Origin: Cohnella baijiui
GTDB taxonomy: Bacteria; Bacillota; Bacilli; Paenibacillales; Paenibacillaceae
Assembly (NCBI RefSeq): GCF_020731285.1
Contig: NZ_JAJFOW010000041.1
Location: 1 to 56,778, forward strand
Direction of reading: 5' to 3'
DNA: 56,778 nt
Within the stretch, counting starts at the first letter, position 1. Every line of letters starts with the position of its first letter. Positions 1-8,452 of the stretch are shown one piece after another. The translations under genes and the position numbers were made by a program. The notes beneath the pieces were generated by a model. That model did not search any database. It was not told the origin of the DNA and worked only from the letters and a program-made list of their open reading frames with translations.

Positions 1-172
1 ACGCCACCCACACGCAACGCCACTCACGCCACCCACACGCAACGCCACTCACGCCCACCCACACGCAACGCCACTCACGCGCAACGCCACTCACGCCACC
101 CACGCGCAACGCCACTCACGCCACCCACACGCAACGCCCCTCACGCCACCCACGCGCAACGCTCGCCCCTGA
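1..172. repeat. 25-bp tandem repeat array (about 7 units)
   Basis: About seven head-to-tail copies of a 25-bp unit beginning ACGCCACCCACACG and ending CAACGCCACTC. One copy has an extra base, one is shortened to about 16 bp, and the last degrades into unique sequence near 165. The array begins at the window edge, so it may extend further left. Open frames through it are low-complexity and have no ribosome-binding site; I read it as a non-coding minisatellite downstream of the leftward creatininase-family gene. Confidence 0.85.
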
Positions 173-207
173 ACTTGCACGCATGCGCACGTCCGCGCCC
201 CACGAAC

Positions 208-1023
208 TCACGGAGCGCGGGAGACGTCGTCGCACCGGTCGTAGAACTCCCGCTGCAGCGCGAGGGCGGATTCGTCCGCCTTGATCCGCTTGACCGCCTT
301 CGCCAGGTTGGCGGAGCAGTAGGCCAGATAGGCTTGGCCGTACGCCGCGGTGGAGAGCGAAGGGTCGCCCGCGATCTGGTGCGGGTACTCGGCATACCAG
401 TGGATCGACGAATACAGCCGTTCCTCGTTCATCCACCGGCCTCGGCCGAGCGGGTCCCATTCGCCAGGGTTCAGGCGGTCCATATTCACGAGGGACGGGT
501 CCAAGTGCAGGATGGCGGACGTCTCCATGTGATCGGCGTGGCCGTATTCGCCAGGCGTCTCGAAGCGGGCTTCGAGATCGCGGTGCTGCTCGGGAGAGAG
601 CTCCCACAGATCGTAGACGTAGACGATGTAGTCCCGACGCGCGTCCAGCATCGTCTGCACGAAGTAGCGCAGCCAGTAGTTGTTGCCCCCGTGGCCGTTC
701 GCAAGCACGATTTTGCGGAAGCCGTTGCGCCGGATTTCCTTCACCATCTCGCCGAGCAGGCGCATTTGCAGCTCTCCGTCGATGGCGATCGTCCCGGGAT
801 GGTGCTTCACCTCGGACACCTGCGCGAGAAAATAATAGGGAAAAACGACAAAAGGCTCGCTTTCCGCCGCTTTTTCGGATACGGCTCTCGCGATCATCAT
901 ATCCGTCCCGAGCGGCAGATGATCACCGTGCTTTTCCAGGCACCCGATCGGCAGCACGCATACGCCATCCGACGCACGGAGCGCGTTCTCGAACGCCTGG
1001 GCCGTCAGATCCTCCCACTTCAT
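208..1023 (-). CDS. creatininase family protein
   Basis: A 271-residue protein of the creatininase/creatinine amidohydrolase family, metal-dependent cyclic-amide hydrolases that also include MftE-like peptidases. The N-terminal segment reads PIGCLEKHGDHLPLGTD, giving the Glu, His and Asp metal ligands typical of the family, and a later NGHGGNN motif gives another conserved His. A second acidic/His cluster, GHADHMETS, follows near residue 180. The frame is open for 39 more codons upstream, but the ATG at 1023 has a GGAGG-type site (gggaggttgagg) at good spacing, so I start there. It is transcribed away from nanE and the glycan operon. The substrate is not deducible; a role in trimming an amide-bearing sugar or peptide is only inference from the neighbourhood. 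Confidence 0.85.
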   Translation of the reverse strand: MKWEDLTAQAFENALRASDGVCVLPIGCLEKHGDHLPLGTDMMIARAVSEKAAESEPFVVFPYYFLAQVSEVKHHPGTIAIDGELQMRLLGEMVKEIRRNGFRKIVLANGHGGNNYWLRYFVQTMLDARRDYIVYVYDLWELSPEQHRDLEARFETPGEYGHADHMETSAILHLDPSLVNMDRLNPGEWDPLGRGRWMNEERLYSSIHWYAEYPHQIAGDPSLSTAAYGQAYLAYCSANLAKAVKRIKADESALALQREFYDRCDDVSRAP

Positions 1024-1133
1024 CCCCGCCTCAACCTCCCCCTCGCTTGCGAACAAGCGAACATTTTGGACCATTATAGCACATGGGTTGAATCTAACAT
1101 CCAAAAAATATTCACAAAAAGAAAAAAATATCT

Positions 1134-1161
1134 TTTGCAATCGTTTCGATGTTGCTATAAT
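1134..1161 (+). promoter_or_regulatory. putative sigma-A promoter of nanE
   Basis: A TTTGCA -35-like box at 1134-1139 is followed 16 bp later by a perfect TATAAT at 1156-1161. The spacer carries an imperfect inverted repeat (GCAATCG / CGATGTTGC) that could be an operator. Downstream, AAAAGTGGA near 1170 and TCCACTTTT near 1217 can pair across the 5' leader, which may fold before the nanE ribosome-binding site. Confidence 0.5.
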
Positions 1162-1237
1162 AAGACCAAAAAGTGGAGGTGATATTTACCGCTTGACGTA
1201 AAGATGAATAAATATTCCACTTTTAACAGGTGAATTC

Positions 1238-1936
1238 ATGAACAACAAGCGGATAACTACGTTGGCACGAGGGTTGATCGTGTCCTGCCAGGCATTGCGC
1301 GAGGAGCCGATGTTCGGACCCGAGCATATGGTCTCGATGGCGATGGCTGCGGAAGAAGGAGGCGCGGTCGCGATACGCGCCAATACGCCGCAAGATATTT
1401 CGGCCATCAAGAAGAGGTGCAATCTTCCGGTCATTGGCTTGTATAAGAAACATTACTCCGATTCAGACGTGTATATTACGCCAACGCTTCGAGAAGTGAA
1501 AGAAGTGTTCGAAGCGGGCGCGGACTTCGTCGCCATCGACTTTACGCGGCAGAGGCGTCCGAACGGACAGACGTTGCAGGAAATGGTCGGACATATTCGC
1601 GAGCAGCTGCCCGGCGCGGCGATTGTCGCGGACATCTCGACTTACGAGGAAGGCGTCGCAGCCATGGACCTCGGCGCGGAAGCGATCTCGACGACCCTAT
1701 CCGGCTACACCTCATACAGCAAACAGCAGGAACATCCGGATATCGAACTGGTTTCCCGTTTGTCTGCACTCCACCGTACGCCGATTTTGGCCGAAGGCCG
1801 AATTTGGACCCCCGATCAAGGCGCCCTTTGCTTCCAGGCCGGTGCCCACGCCGTTGTCGTCGGAACGGCGATCACAAGACCTCAAGAAATTACCCGCAGA
1901 TTCGTATACGCCATACAAGCATGCAAGCAAGCGTAA
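1238..1936 (+). CDS. nanE: putative N-acetylmannosamine-6-phosphate 2-epimerase
   Basis: 232 residues, normal length for NanE, which converts ManNAc-6-phosphate to GlcNAc-6-phosphate in cytosolic sialic acid / amino-sugar catabolism. Family hallmarks visible in the translation: an early GLIVSCQ segment, the GAVAIRANTP stretch, PVIGLYKK near residue 70, DFVAIDFT with the phosphate-barrel Asp, and ILAEGRIWTPDQ followed by GAHAVVVGTAITRP near the C-terminus, the TIM-barrel phosphate-binding loop. It starts at the ATG behind an AACAGGTG site. It leads a set of sugar-uptake genes but is separated from the next gene by about 180 bp. No NanA lyase or NanK kinase lies nearby, so the pathway in this organism is incomplete within the window. 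Confidence 0.9.
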   Translation: MNNKRITTLARGLIVSCQALREEPMFGPEHMVSMAMAAEEGGAVAIRANTPQDISAIKKRCNLPVIGLYKKHYSDSDVYITPTLREVKEVFEAGADFVAIDFTRQRRPNGQTLQEMVGHIREQLPGAAIVADISTYEEGVAAMDLGAEAISTTLSGYTSYSKQQEHPDIELVSRLSALHRTPILAEGRIWTPDQGALCFQAGAHAVVVGTAITRPQEITRRFVYAIQACKQA

Positions 1937-2062
1937 GCGTTTTACTCCTAATCGTAAGCATGATCTTAAAAGGTGGTGATGCCGCTCAAGCGTCATACAG
2001 GATGTTCGAGGGGATCGTTCGACCTGCAAGGCTGGAGTGGAGCTATCTATGCCATACAAAAA

Positions 2063-2076
2063 AGAAACCGCTTTCA
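2063..2076 (+). promoter_or_regulatory. putative CcpA cre site
   Basis: AGAAACCGCTTTCA matches the catabolite-responsive element pattern TGWAANCGNTNWCA at every position except the first. It sits about 40 bp upstream of the solute-binding protein start, which suits carbon catabolite control of the operon. Inferred from motif only. Confidence 0.4.
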
Positions 2077-2117
2077 ATTGTATCACCTTCAATCGAAGGT
2101 TCCAAGGAGGATGTTCC

Positions 2118-3479
2118 GTGAAAAAAAGAGATTCGATTACGCTCGCGGCGGTACTGGCGATGACGGTCGGCCTCGTCTCCGCCTGTTCGTCCAAAAACGA
2201 AGAGACCGGCCCGTCCGGGGCCTCGCCCGATTCGTCGCCGTCCGCTTCCGCCGCGTCCCCGTCCGCTTCTTCGGATGCGCCGAAGGACAAGGTCGAGATT
2301 CAGTTCTGGTACGGATGGGGCGGCCCCGAAGGCGAACTGATGGAGAAAATGATCAAAAAGTTCAACGACAGCCAAGATCGCATCGTGGTCAAGGGGACCG
2401 TGGAAGCGGACTACAGCAAGCAACTGACGGCGATCACGGCCGGCAACCCGCCGGACGTCGCCTCCAACTTCGGCAACGCGTCCGTGCCGAACGGCGAGAA
2501 CGGCGCGAACACGCCGCTCGACGACTACATGGCCAAAAGCGGCATGACCGCCGATCAATTCGTCCCCGGCGCGATCAAGCAGCAGCAGTATAACGGCAAA
2601 ACGTACGCCCTGCCGGTCGCGATGCACTTTTCCGCGCTGTTCTACAACAAAGACCTGCTTGCGCAGGCCGGCTATGACAAGCCGCCGGAAACGGTGCAGC
2701 AGCTGTTCGAATACGTCGACAAGCTCAACAAGATCGAAGCGAACGGCGAGATCAAGGCGCTGGGCCTCGGGGCGCCCCTGCTGCCGGTGTACGATTACGC
2801 GTATCTGTTCGGCGGCAAGTTCGTCGACGTGGACAAAAACGAGATCACGCCGCAGGATCCGGGCTTCATCCAGGCGATGAAACAGAGCGCCGCCCTGTAC
2901 AAAAAAGCGGGCGGAGCGGAAAAGGTGGGCGCGTTCACGTCGAAGCTCGGAGCGGGGCTTTCCGCGGACGATCCGTTCTTCACCGGCAAATACGCCATGA
3001 CGTTCGGCGGCGAATGGACGGGGACGTTCATTAAGAAGTTCGCCCCGAACCTGAATTACGGCATCGCCCCGATGCCCTACGACGAGAACCATCCGGACAT
3101 GAAAGGCGCCGCGTCCGTCGATACGTCCACGTTCTACATCCCGAAAGGCGCGAAGCATCCGGACGAAGCGTGGGCGTTCATCGAGTGGTTCCTCAAGCCC
3201 GAAAATATCGCGGAATTCGACGCCGGCCTGGGCAACCTGACGCCCGTGCTCGCCGCCATCGACTCCCCGATGTTTGCCGACGTGACCGGCTTCAAAGAGT
3301 TCCTAGACGGCTCCAAGAGCCCGAATCTGCAAAGCTTCCCGGCTTCGCCTTACATGAGCGTCTACTTGAACGAGATCGGCGTCGCGTTCAACGACGTGCT
3401 GACCGGCAAAATCTCCGCCGAACAGGCGGCGAAGCAGATCGCGGACAAGATGGCGCCGGAAGTCGCCAAGTACAAGTAA
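2118..3479 (+). CDS. sugar ABC transporter solute-binding lipoprotein
   Basis: A 453-residue extracellular family 1 solute-binding protein. The GTG start has AAGGAGG seven bases upstream and gives a textbook lipoprotein signal: KKRD, a hydrophobic stretch and the lipobox LVSAC, so the mature protein would be lipid-anchored at its Cys. A Ser/Pro/Ala-rich linker follows to about residue 55, then the binding fold starts at VEIQFWYGWGGPEG. Other family marks are YALPVAMHFSALFYNKDLL and the late EAWAFIEWFLKPEN segment. It heads the operon with the permeases downstream; the ligand is unknown, probably an oligosaccharide. A strong stem-loop right after the stop may keep its mRNA more abundant than the rest. 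Confidence 0.93.
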   Translation: MKKRDSITLAAVLAMTVGLVSACSSKNEETGPSGASPDSSPSASAASPSASSDAPKDKVEIQFWYGWGGPEGELMEKMIKKFNDSQDRIVVKGTVEADYSKQLTAITAGNPPDVASNFGNASVPNGENGANTPLDDYMAKSGMTADQFVPGAIKQQQYNGKTYALPVAMHFSALFYNKDLLAQAGYDKPPETVQQLFEYVDKLNKIEANGEIKALGLGAPLLPVYDYAYLFGGKFVDVDKNEITPQDPGFIQAMKQSAALYKKAGGAEKVGAFTSKLGAGLSADDPFFTGKYAMTFGGEWTGTFIKKFAPNLNYGIAPMPYDENHPDMKGAASVDTSTFYIPKGAKHPDEAWAFIEWFLKPENIAEFDAGLGNLTPVLAAIDSPMFADVTGFKEFLDGSKSPNLQSFPASPYMSVYLNEIGVAFNDVLTGKISAEQAAKQIADKMAPEVAKYK

Positions 3480-3501
3480 GAACCGTACGCGTTCGCCATG
3501 C

Positions 3502-3532
3502 GGCTCCTGCCCGTCCCGGATGGGCAGGAGCC
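3502..3532 (+). terminator. intercistronic stem-loop after solute-binding protein gene
   Basis: Perfect 11-bp inverted repeat GGCTCCTGCCC / GGGCAGGAGCC with a 9-base loop, starting 22 bp after the stop of the binding-protein gene. No T-run follows, so it is more likely a partial terminator or mRNA-stabilising hairpin that sets binding protein in excess over permease. Confidence 0.65.
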
Positions 3533-3566
3533 CCTGCGATGCGAATGTTCATGGGGGTGTACCGGC

Positions 3567-6518
3567 TTGCTCACGACGACGGAACAAAAGCGCCGCGCAT
3601 CGGCCTGGAAAGCGATGCTCGCCAGCCTCGTGCTGTTCGGGATGGTCGTCGCCCCGATCGGCGGCGCCGATGCGGCGGAAAAGCTGGCGGACAAATACAA
3701 AGACGCGCTCAAGCTGAAGCCGATCGAATTTTCGACCTATAGCGAATCCCAATTGCCGGCGTATGCCTCCGTGTTAAAAAAGCAGGAGGAAGGCGGCGCG
3801 AAAAACGCCGAAAACGCGCGGGTGGACATTCCGGCGGCAAGCTTCACCGCTACCGGGTCCAGTGCCCAAGCAGCGCCCGAACTGCAGACCGGCATCGGCG
3901 GCAGTTCGGATCAGGCCGTCGTGTGGAAGGAGGAGGTCGACTGGGTCGAATGGCAGGTCGACGTCCCTGCGGACGGCTTTTACAACATCGAGGTCACCTA
4001 TTATCCGATCGAGGGCAAGCGTTCTTCCATCGACCGCAGCGTGAAGATCGACGGCGCGTTTCCGTTTAACGAAGCGCAGCGATTGACCTTTCCCCGCATG
4101 TGGGCCGATCAGGCGGAGCCCTCACGTAACCGCCAGGGGGACGATATTCGGCCCAAGCAAGTCGAAGTCCCGCACTGGGAGGCGCTGCGGCTCACCGATA
4201 ATGAAGGAAAATATCCGGAGCCCTTCCGTTTCTATTTGACGAAGGGAAGCCATTCGCTCCGATTCGATACGATCAAGGAGCCGATCGCCATTTCGCGCAT
4301 CGCGCTCGTCTCGCCCGAGACGGTCCCGACCTACGACGAAATGAAACGCGAATACGAACAGCGGGGGTATCGTCCGGCCGAGAACCAATCGATTAAATTC
4401 CAAGCGGAGCAGACCGCTTACAAGATGGAGCCGACCTTGCGCCGGGAGTCGAACTCCGATCCGCTCGTCGAGCCCGCGGCGCACGGCAACCAGCGGCTGA
4501 ACGTCATCGGCGATTACCGCTGGCGGACGGGCGGGCAGTTTTTGGCTTGGACGTTCGAGGTGCCCGCCGACGGGCTGTACAAGATCGGGATGAAAAACGG
4601 CCAATGGTGGGGAGACGGCCTGCCTTCCTACCGCAAAATCGAGCTGGACGGGCGCGTGCCTTTCCGGGAGTTGGAGGAGTACGCCTTTCCCTACGGCAAA
4701 GAATGGCGCGTGACGAGCCTCGGCAACGAGGAAGGCGACTTCCTGTTCTACCTGACCCAAGGGAAGCACACGCTGCGCATGACCGTTCAGCAAGGGCCGT
4801 ACCGCGATGCGATCGGCTCTCTATCCGACACGATCCTCGCCATCTCGGAGATGAACCGCAAAATCATTATGGTCACCGGCACGAAGCCGGACTTGAACTT
4901 CCGCTACGAGCTGGATCGGCGCATTCCGCATCTGATCGACGATCTGAACCGCATTACGGCCAGCTTGTCCTATCAGATCGAGCTGCTCGACAGCTTGTCG
5001 GGCAAGTCGGCCGCGATCGTGCAGAGCCTGAAGGCGATCCGGGACCAATACGCGGGCATGGCGGCGAACCCGGACAACATCCCCAAGCAGTTGGACGACA
5101 TCACCAACACGCAGGGGCAGCTCGGCAACTGGCTGCTGACGCTGAAGGAATCGCCGCTCGTGCTGGATTACTTTATCGTCTCTTCGCCGGACGGCAAGTA
5201 CCCGAAAGCCCGTTCGAACGTGTTTCAAAAAGCCGTCTCGATGACGCAGAACTTTTTCCGCTCCTTCTCCAAGGACTACGACAGCGTAGGAGATACGTTC
5301 GAAGGCGGGGAGGGGCCGGTCATCGACGTCTGGATCGGCAACGGCCGCGAATGGGCGGAGCTGACCAAAGATTTGATCGACGAGGACTTCACGCCGCAGA
5401 CCGGCATCCGCGTCAACATCAACACGATCCCGGCCGGACAGCTCTCCTCCGGCACGGCCAACACGCTGCTGCTCGCCGCGAGCTCCCACCGGGCGCCCGA
5501 CGTCGCGACCAACCTGGAGGCCACGATGCCCGTGGAATTCGCCATCCGCGACGCGATCGTCGATCTCAAGCAGTTCGACGATTACGACCAGACGGTCAAG
5601 TCCTTTCTCCCCGGCTCGCTCATTCCGTTCGCGTACAACGGCGGAGCGTACGCGCTGCCGGAAACGCAGGACTTCAATCTGATCTTCTACCGGAAGGATA
5701 TCTTGTCCCAGCTCGGCTTGGGGATTCCGAACACGTGGCAGGATCTGTACAAGATGCTGCCGGCGCTGCAGCGAAACGGCATGAACGCCTGGATCCCGGC
5801 GATGTTCGACCCGTTCCTCTACCAGCACGGAGGCGCCTATTACAACGAGGACCTGAACCGCTCGGGACTGGACACGCCGGAAGCTTACGCGGCCTTCAAG
5901 GAATGGACGGACATCTATACCAATTACCGCCTTCCGATCGAAGCCAACTTCTTCAACCGGATGCGGTCGGGCGAGATGCCGATCGGCATCTCGAACTACT
6001 CGACCTACGTGCAATTCGCCGTGGCCGCGCCCGAGCTGACGGGACGCTGGGGCATCGCCCCGATGCCGGGCACCGCGCGGGAGGACGGAACGATCGACCG
6101 CACCTCTGGCGGGGCGGTGTACGGATCGGTCATCTTCAAGCAATCGAAGCATCAGAAGGAAGCTTGGGAATTCCTCAAGTGGTGGATGAGCAAAGACGTG
6201 CAGCTGCGGTTCGGCCAGGAGCTCGAGTCGCTGATCGGCGTCGAGGCCCGCTGGAACACGGCCAATACCGAAGCGTTCAAGGAGCTGCCGTGGCCCAAGG
6301 AAGATCTGGCCACCTTCGAAGAGCAGTGGAAGTGGTATCGGGAACGGCCGGTCGTTCCGGGCGGCTACTTCACGATGCGCCACATCACGAACGCGTGGAA
6401 CCGCGTCGTCCTCTCCGGCACCAATCCGCGGGAGTCGATCGAGCAGGCGGTCAAGGACATCAACAAGGAGCTCGTCGCCAAGCAGGAAGAATTCGGGATC
6501 GGCACCGCTCCCCATTAG
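3567..6518 (+). CDS. solute-binding protein fused to carbohydrate-binding-like domains
   Basis: 983 residues, more than twice the usual length of a binding protein. I start at a TTG with a GGGGGTG site seven bases upstream; the frame is open further 5' but runs into the stem-loop. A signal peptide (KRRASAWK, hydrophobic core, GADAAEK) with no lipobox suggests export. Two beta-rich modules resembling carbohydrate-binding modules follow, about residues 70-250 and 270-420, each with a signature like DGFYNIEVTYYPIEG and DGLYKIGMKNGQWWG. A predicted helical region spans about 430-540, then a complete extracellular family 1 solute-binding fold from about 580 (VIDVWIGNGREW) to the end, including YALPETQDFNLIFYRKDIL and EAWEFLKWWMSKD. 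It may hold polymeric substrate near the permease; ligand unknown. Confidence 0.85.
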   Translation: MLTTTEQKRRASAWKAMLASLVLFGMVVAPIGGADAAEKLADKYKDALKLKPIEFSTYSESQLPAYASVLKKQEEGGAKNAENARVDIPAASFTATGSSAQAAPELQTGIGGSSDQAVVWKEEVDWVEWQVDVPADGFYNIEVTYYPIEGKRSSIDRSVKIDGAFPFNEAQRLTFPRMWADQAEPSRNRQGDDIRPKQVEVPHWEALRLTDNEGKYPEPFRFYLTKGSHSLRFDTIKEPIAISRIALVSPETVPTYDEMKREYEQRGYRPAENQSIKFQAEQTAYKMEPTLRRESNSDPLVEPAAHGNQRLNVIGDYRWRTGGQFLAWTFEVPADGLYKIGMKNGQWWGDGLPSYRKIELDGRVPFRELEEYAFPYGKEWRVTSLGNEEGDFLFYLTQGKHTLRMTVQQGPYRDAIGSLSDTILAISEMNRKIIMVTGTKPDLNFRYELDRRIPHLIDDLNRITASLSYQIELLDSLSGKSAAIVQSLKAIRDQYAGMAANPDNIPKQLDDITNTQGQLGNWLLTLKESPLVLDYFIVSSPDGKYPKARSNVFQKAVSMTQNFFRSFSKDYDSVGDTFEGGEGPVIDVWIGNGREWAELTKDLIDEDFTPQTGIRVNINTIPAGQLSSGTANTLLLAASSHRAPDVATNLEATMPVEFAIRDAIVDLKQFDDYDQTVKSFLPGSLIPFAYNGGAYALPETQDFNLIFYRKDILSQLGLGIPNTWQDLYKMLPALQRNGMNAWIPAMFDPFLYQHGGAYYNEDLNRSGLDTPEAYAAFKEWTDIYTNYRLPIEANFFNRMRSGEMPIGISNYSTYVQFAVAAPELTGRWGIAPMPGTAREDGTIDRTSGGAVYGSVIFKQSKHQKEAWEFLKWWMSKDVQLRFGQELESLIGVEARWNTANTEAFKELPWPKEDLATFEEQWKWYRERPVVPGGYFTMRHITNAWNRVVLSGTNPRESIEQAVKDINKELVAKQEEFGIGTAPH

Positions 6519-6558
6519 CTAGCGTCCCGTCAATCGGGCGCGGAAAGGATGGATTCGG

Positions 6559-7509
6559 GTGGCAGGACAAACCGCGGTGGCAGCCAGCCATCCTCCGGCG
6601 TACGGGACCGGGAAAAGAACCGGTCTGGTCGCCCATTTGAAGCGGCACAAGATCAAATATCTGATGCTGACGCCGTTTCTCGTGCTGTTCTTTGTGTTCT
6701 ACATCGTACCCGTGGCATCGTCCATCGTGCTCAGCTTCACCTACTACAACATGCTGCAGCCGCCGAAATGGATCGGCCTCGCCAACTACCGCTTGCTCTT
6801 TCTGGAAGACGACATCTTCCTGATCGCGCTCAAGAACACGCTGGCTTTCGCCATCGTCACGGGCCCGTTAAGCTATTTCCTGTCTTTCTTTTTCGCCTGG
6901 ATCATCAACAGCCTGCGGTTCAGCAACCTGTTCGCGCTCGCGTTCTACGCGCCGTCGATCACGAGCACGGTCGCGCTGACCGTCGTCTGGACGTACATTT
7001 TCTCCGGCGACCGGTACGGCCTCATCAACAAGTTCCTGATCGATCTCGGGTGGATCGACCGGCCGATCCTCTGGCTTTCGAATCCCGACTACATGCTGTA
7101 CGTCGTCATATTCGTCTCGCTCTGGATGAGTATGGGCGCCGGCTTCCTCGTCTTCCTGGCGGGCCTGCGCAACGTGCCGCCGGACCTGTACGAGGCCGGG
7201 GACATCGACGGGATCAAAAACAAGTTTCAGCAAATGTGGCTGATCACCCTGCCGATGATGAAGCCGCAGCTGCTGTTCGGCGCGGTCATGTCGATCGTCG
7301 CGTCGTTCGCCGTGTTCGACATCGCGGTCGCGCTGACCGGGATGCCCAGCGCGAATTACGCGGCGCACACGATCGTATCGCACTTGTACGACTACGCGTT
7401 CATCCGGTTCGAGCTCGGCTACGCTTCGGCGATATCCGTGGTGCTGTTCCTGCTGACCTTCACGCTCGGGCGGATCAGCATGCGCATCTTCTCGTCCGGC
7501 GACGAGTGA
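6559..7509 (+). CDS. sugar ABC transporter permease (MalF/LplB type)
   Basis: 316-residue inner-membrane permease. GTG start behind GGAAAGGATGG, 40 bp after the fused binding protein. After a basic N-terminus the hydrophobic segment YLMLTPFLVLFFVFYIVPVA begins the six predicted membrane spans. The EAA loop that docks the ATPase is present as YEAGDIDGIKNKFQQ with LITLPMMKP. Forms a heteromeric pore with the next gene product (16-bp gap). No ATPase gene is present anywhere in the operon. Confidence 0.93.
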   Translation: MAGQTAVAASHPPAYGTGKRTGLVAHLKRHKIKYLMLTPFLVLFFVFYIVPVASSIVLSFTYYNMLQPPKWIGLANYRLLFLEDDIFLIALKNTLAFAIVTGPLSYFLSFFFAWIINSLRFSNLFALAFYAPSITSTVALTVVWTYIFSGDRYGLINKFLIDLGWIDRPILWLSNPDYMLYVVIFVSLWMSMGAGFLVFLAGLRNVPPDLYEAGDIDGIKNKFQQMWLITLPMMKPQLLFGAVMSIVASFAVFDIAVALTGMPSANYAAHTIVSHLYDYAFIRFELGYASAISVVLFLLTFTLGRISMRIFSSGDE

Positions 7510-7525
7510 GGAAGGAGGGACCGTC

Positions 7526-8434
7526 ATGCTCGCCGCATCCAAACAGGCGTTCAAGCCGATCGGCCGCGCGGCCCGCGTCGTCCATCGCAGATGGATCAAA
7601 GGGATCACGGCCGGTAAGACGCTGCTGTATCTGTTTATGACCGCCCTGGTCGTCTTCACGGCGGCGCCGATCATCTTCGTCGCTTCGACGGCCTTCAAGC
7701 CGCTGGATGAGCTGTTCTTGTATCCGCCGCGATTTTTCGTCATGAAGCCGACGCTCAAAAACTTCGGCGACCTGCTGATCGCGACGGACTCGTCGCTCGT
7801 CCCGTTTACCCGCTATTTGTTCAACAGCGTGTTCACGACGGTCGCTATTGTGATGCTCAGCGTCATCGTCACCTCGATGGGCGCCTTCATCATCTCGAAG
7901 TATAAGCTGCCGGGAATGGGGTTCATCTTTGCCGTCGTCGTCTCGGCACTGATGTTCCCGGCGCAGGTCACGTCGATCCCGACGTACTTCGTCATCTCGA
8001 ACCTTGCCATCCTGAACACGTATTGGGCGCTGATCCTGCCCAAGCTGGCCGTCCCGTACAACCTGTTTCTGGTCAAGCAATTCATGGATCAAATTCCCGA
8101 CCAGACGCTCGAGGCGGCGCGGGTGGACGGCGCCAACGAATGGACGATGTTCTGGAAGATCGTCATGCCCTACGTCAAGCCGGCCTGGATGACCGTCGTC
8201 ATTTTTTCCTTTATCGGCAACTGGAACGACTTCTCCTCCCCCTTGATCTACACGACGAGCGAAGCCATGAAGACGCTGCCGCTCGCCATGCTGGGCGTGT
8301 CCAACGGGACGGTCGGCCGGATGGGGGCAGCGGCGGCCGGGGCGTTCGTGACCGTCATGCCGAGTATCGTGCTGTTCATCATCCTGCAGCGGCAGGTCAT
8401 GGACACGATGGCCCATTCCGGGATCAAATCGTAG
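7526..8434 (+). CDS. sugar ABC transporter permease (MalG type)
   Basis: 302-residue partner permease. ATG with GGAAGGAGGG upstream. The N-terminal span (LLYLFMTALVVFTAAPIIFV) precedes the periplasmic-type loop with STAFKPLDELFLYPP, typical of the MalG/AraQ branch. The EAA motif reads LEAARVDGANEWTMFWKIV followed by MPYVKP. The C-terminus GIKS is the usual ending in this family. Translationally close to its partner upstream and to the NHL-repeat gene downstream (18 bp). Confidence 0.93.
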   Translation: MLAASKQAFKPIGRAARVVHRRWIKGITAGKTLLYLFMTALVVFTAAPIIFVASTAFKPLDELFLYPPRFFVMKPTLKNFGDLLIATDSSLVPFTRYLFNSVFTTVAIVMLSVIVTSMGAFIISKYKLPGMGFIFAVVVSALMFPAQVTSIPTYFVISNLAILNTYWALILPKLAVPYNLFLVKQFMDQIPDQTLEAARVDGANEWTMFWKIVMPYVKPAWMTVVIFSFIGNWNDFSSPLIYTTSEAMKTLPLAMLGVSNGTVGRMGAAAAGAFVTVMPSIVLFIILQRQVMDTMAHSGIKS

Positions 8435-8452
8435 AATCGAGGGGATTCAAAC

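Noticed and set aside
116..607. Leftward open frame running into the 25-bp repeats
   Set aside because: Overlaps the creatininase-family gene in another frame and is largely low-complexity.
3498..3566. N-terminal extension of the fused binding protein
   Set aside because: It would translate the intercistronic hairpin and place Cys/Trp-rich residues before the signal peptide; the TTG at 3567 has a better site.
4821..6515. 564-codon open frame on the minus strand
   Set aside because: Shadow of the fused binding-protein gene caused by high GC at third positions.
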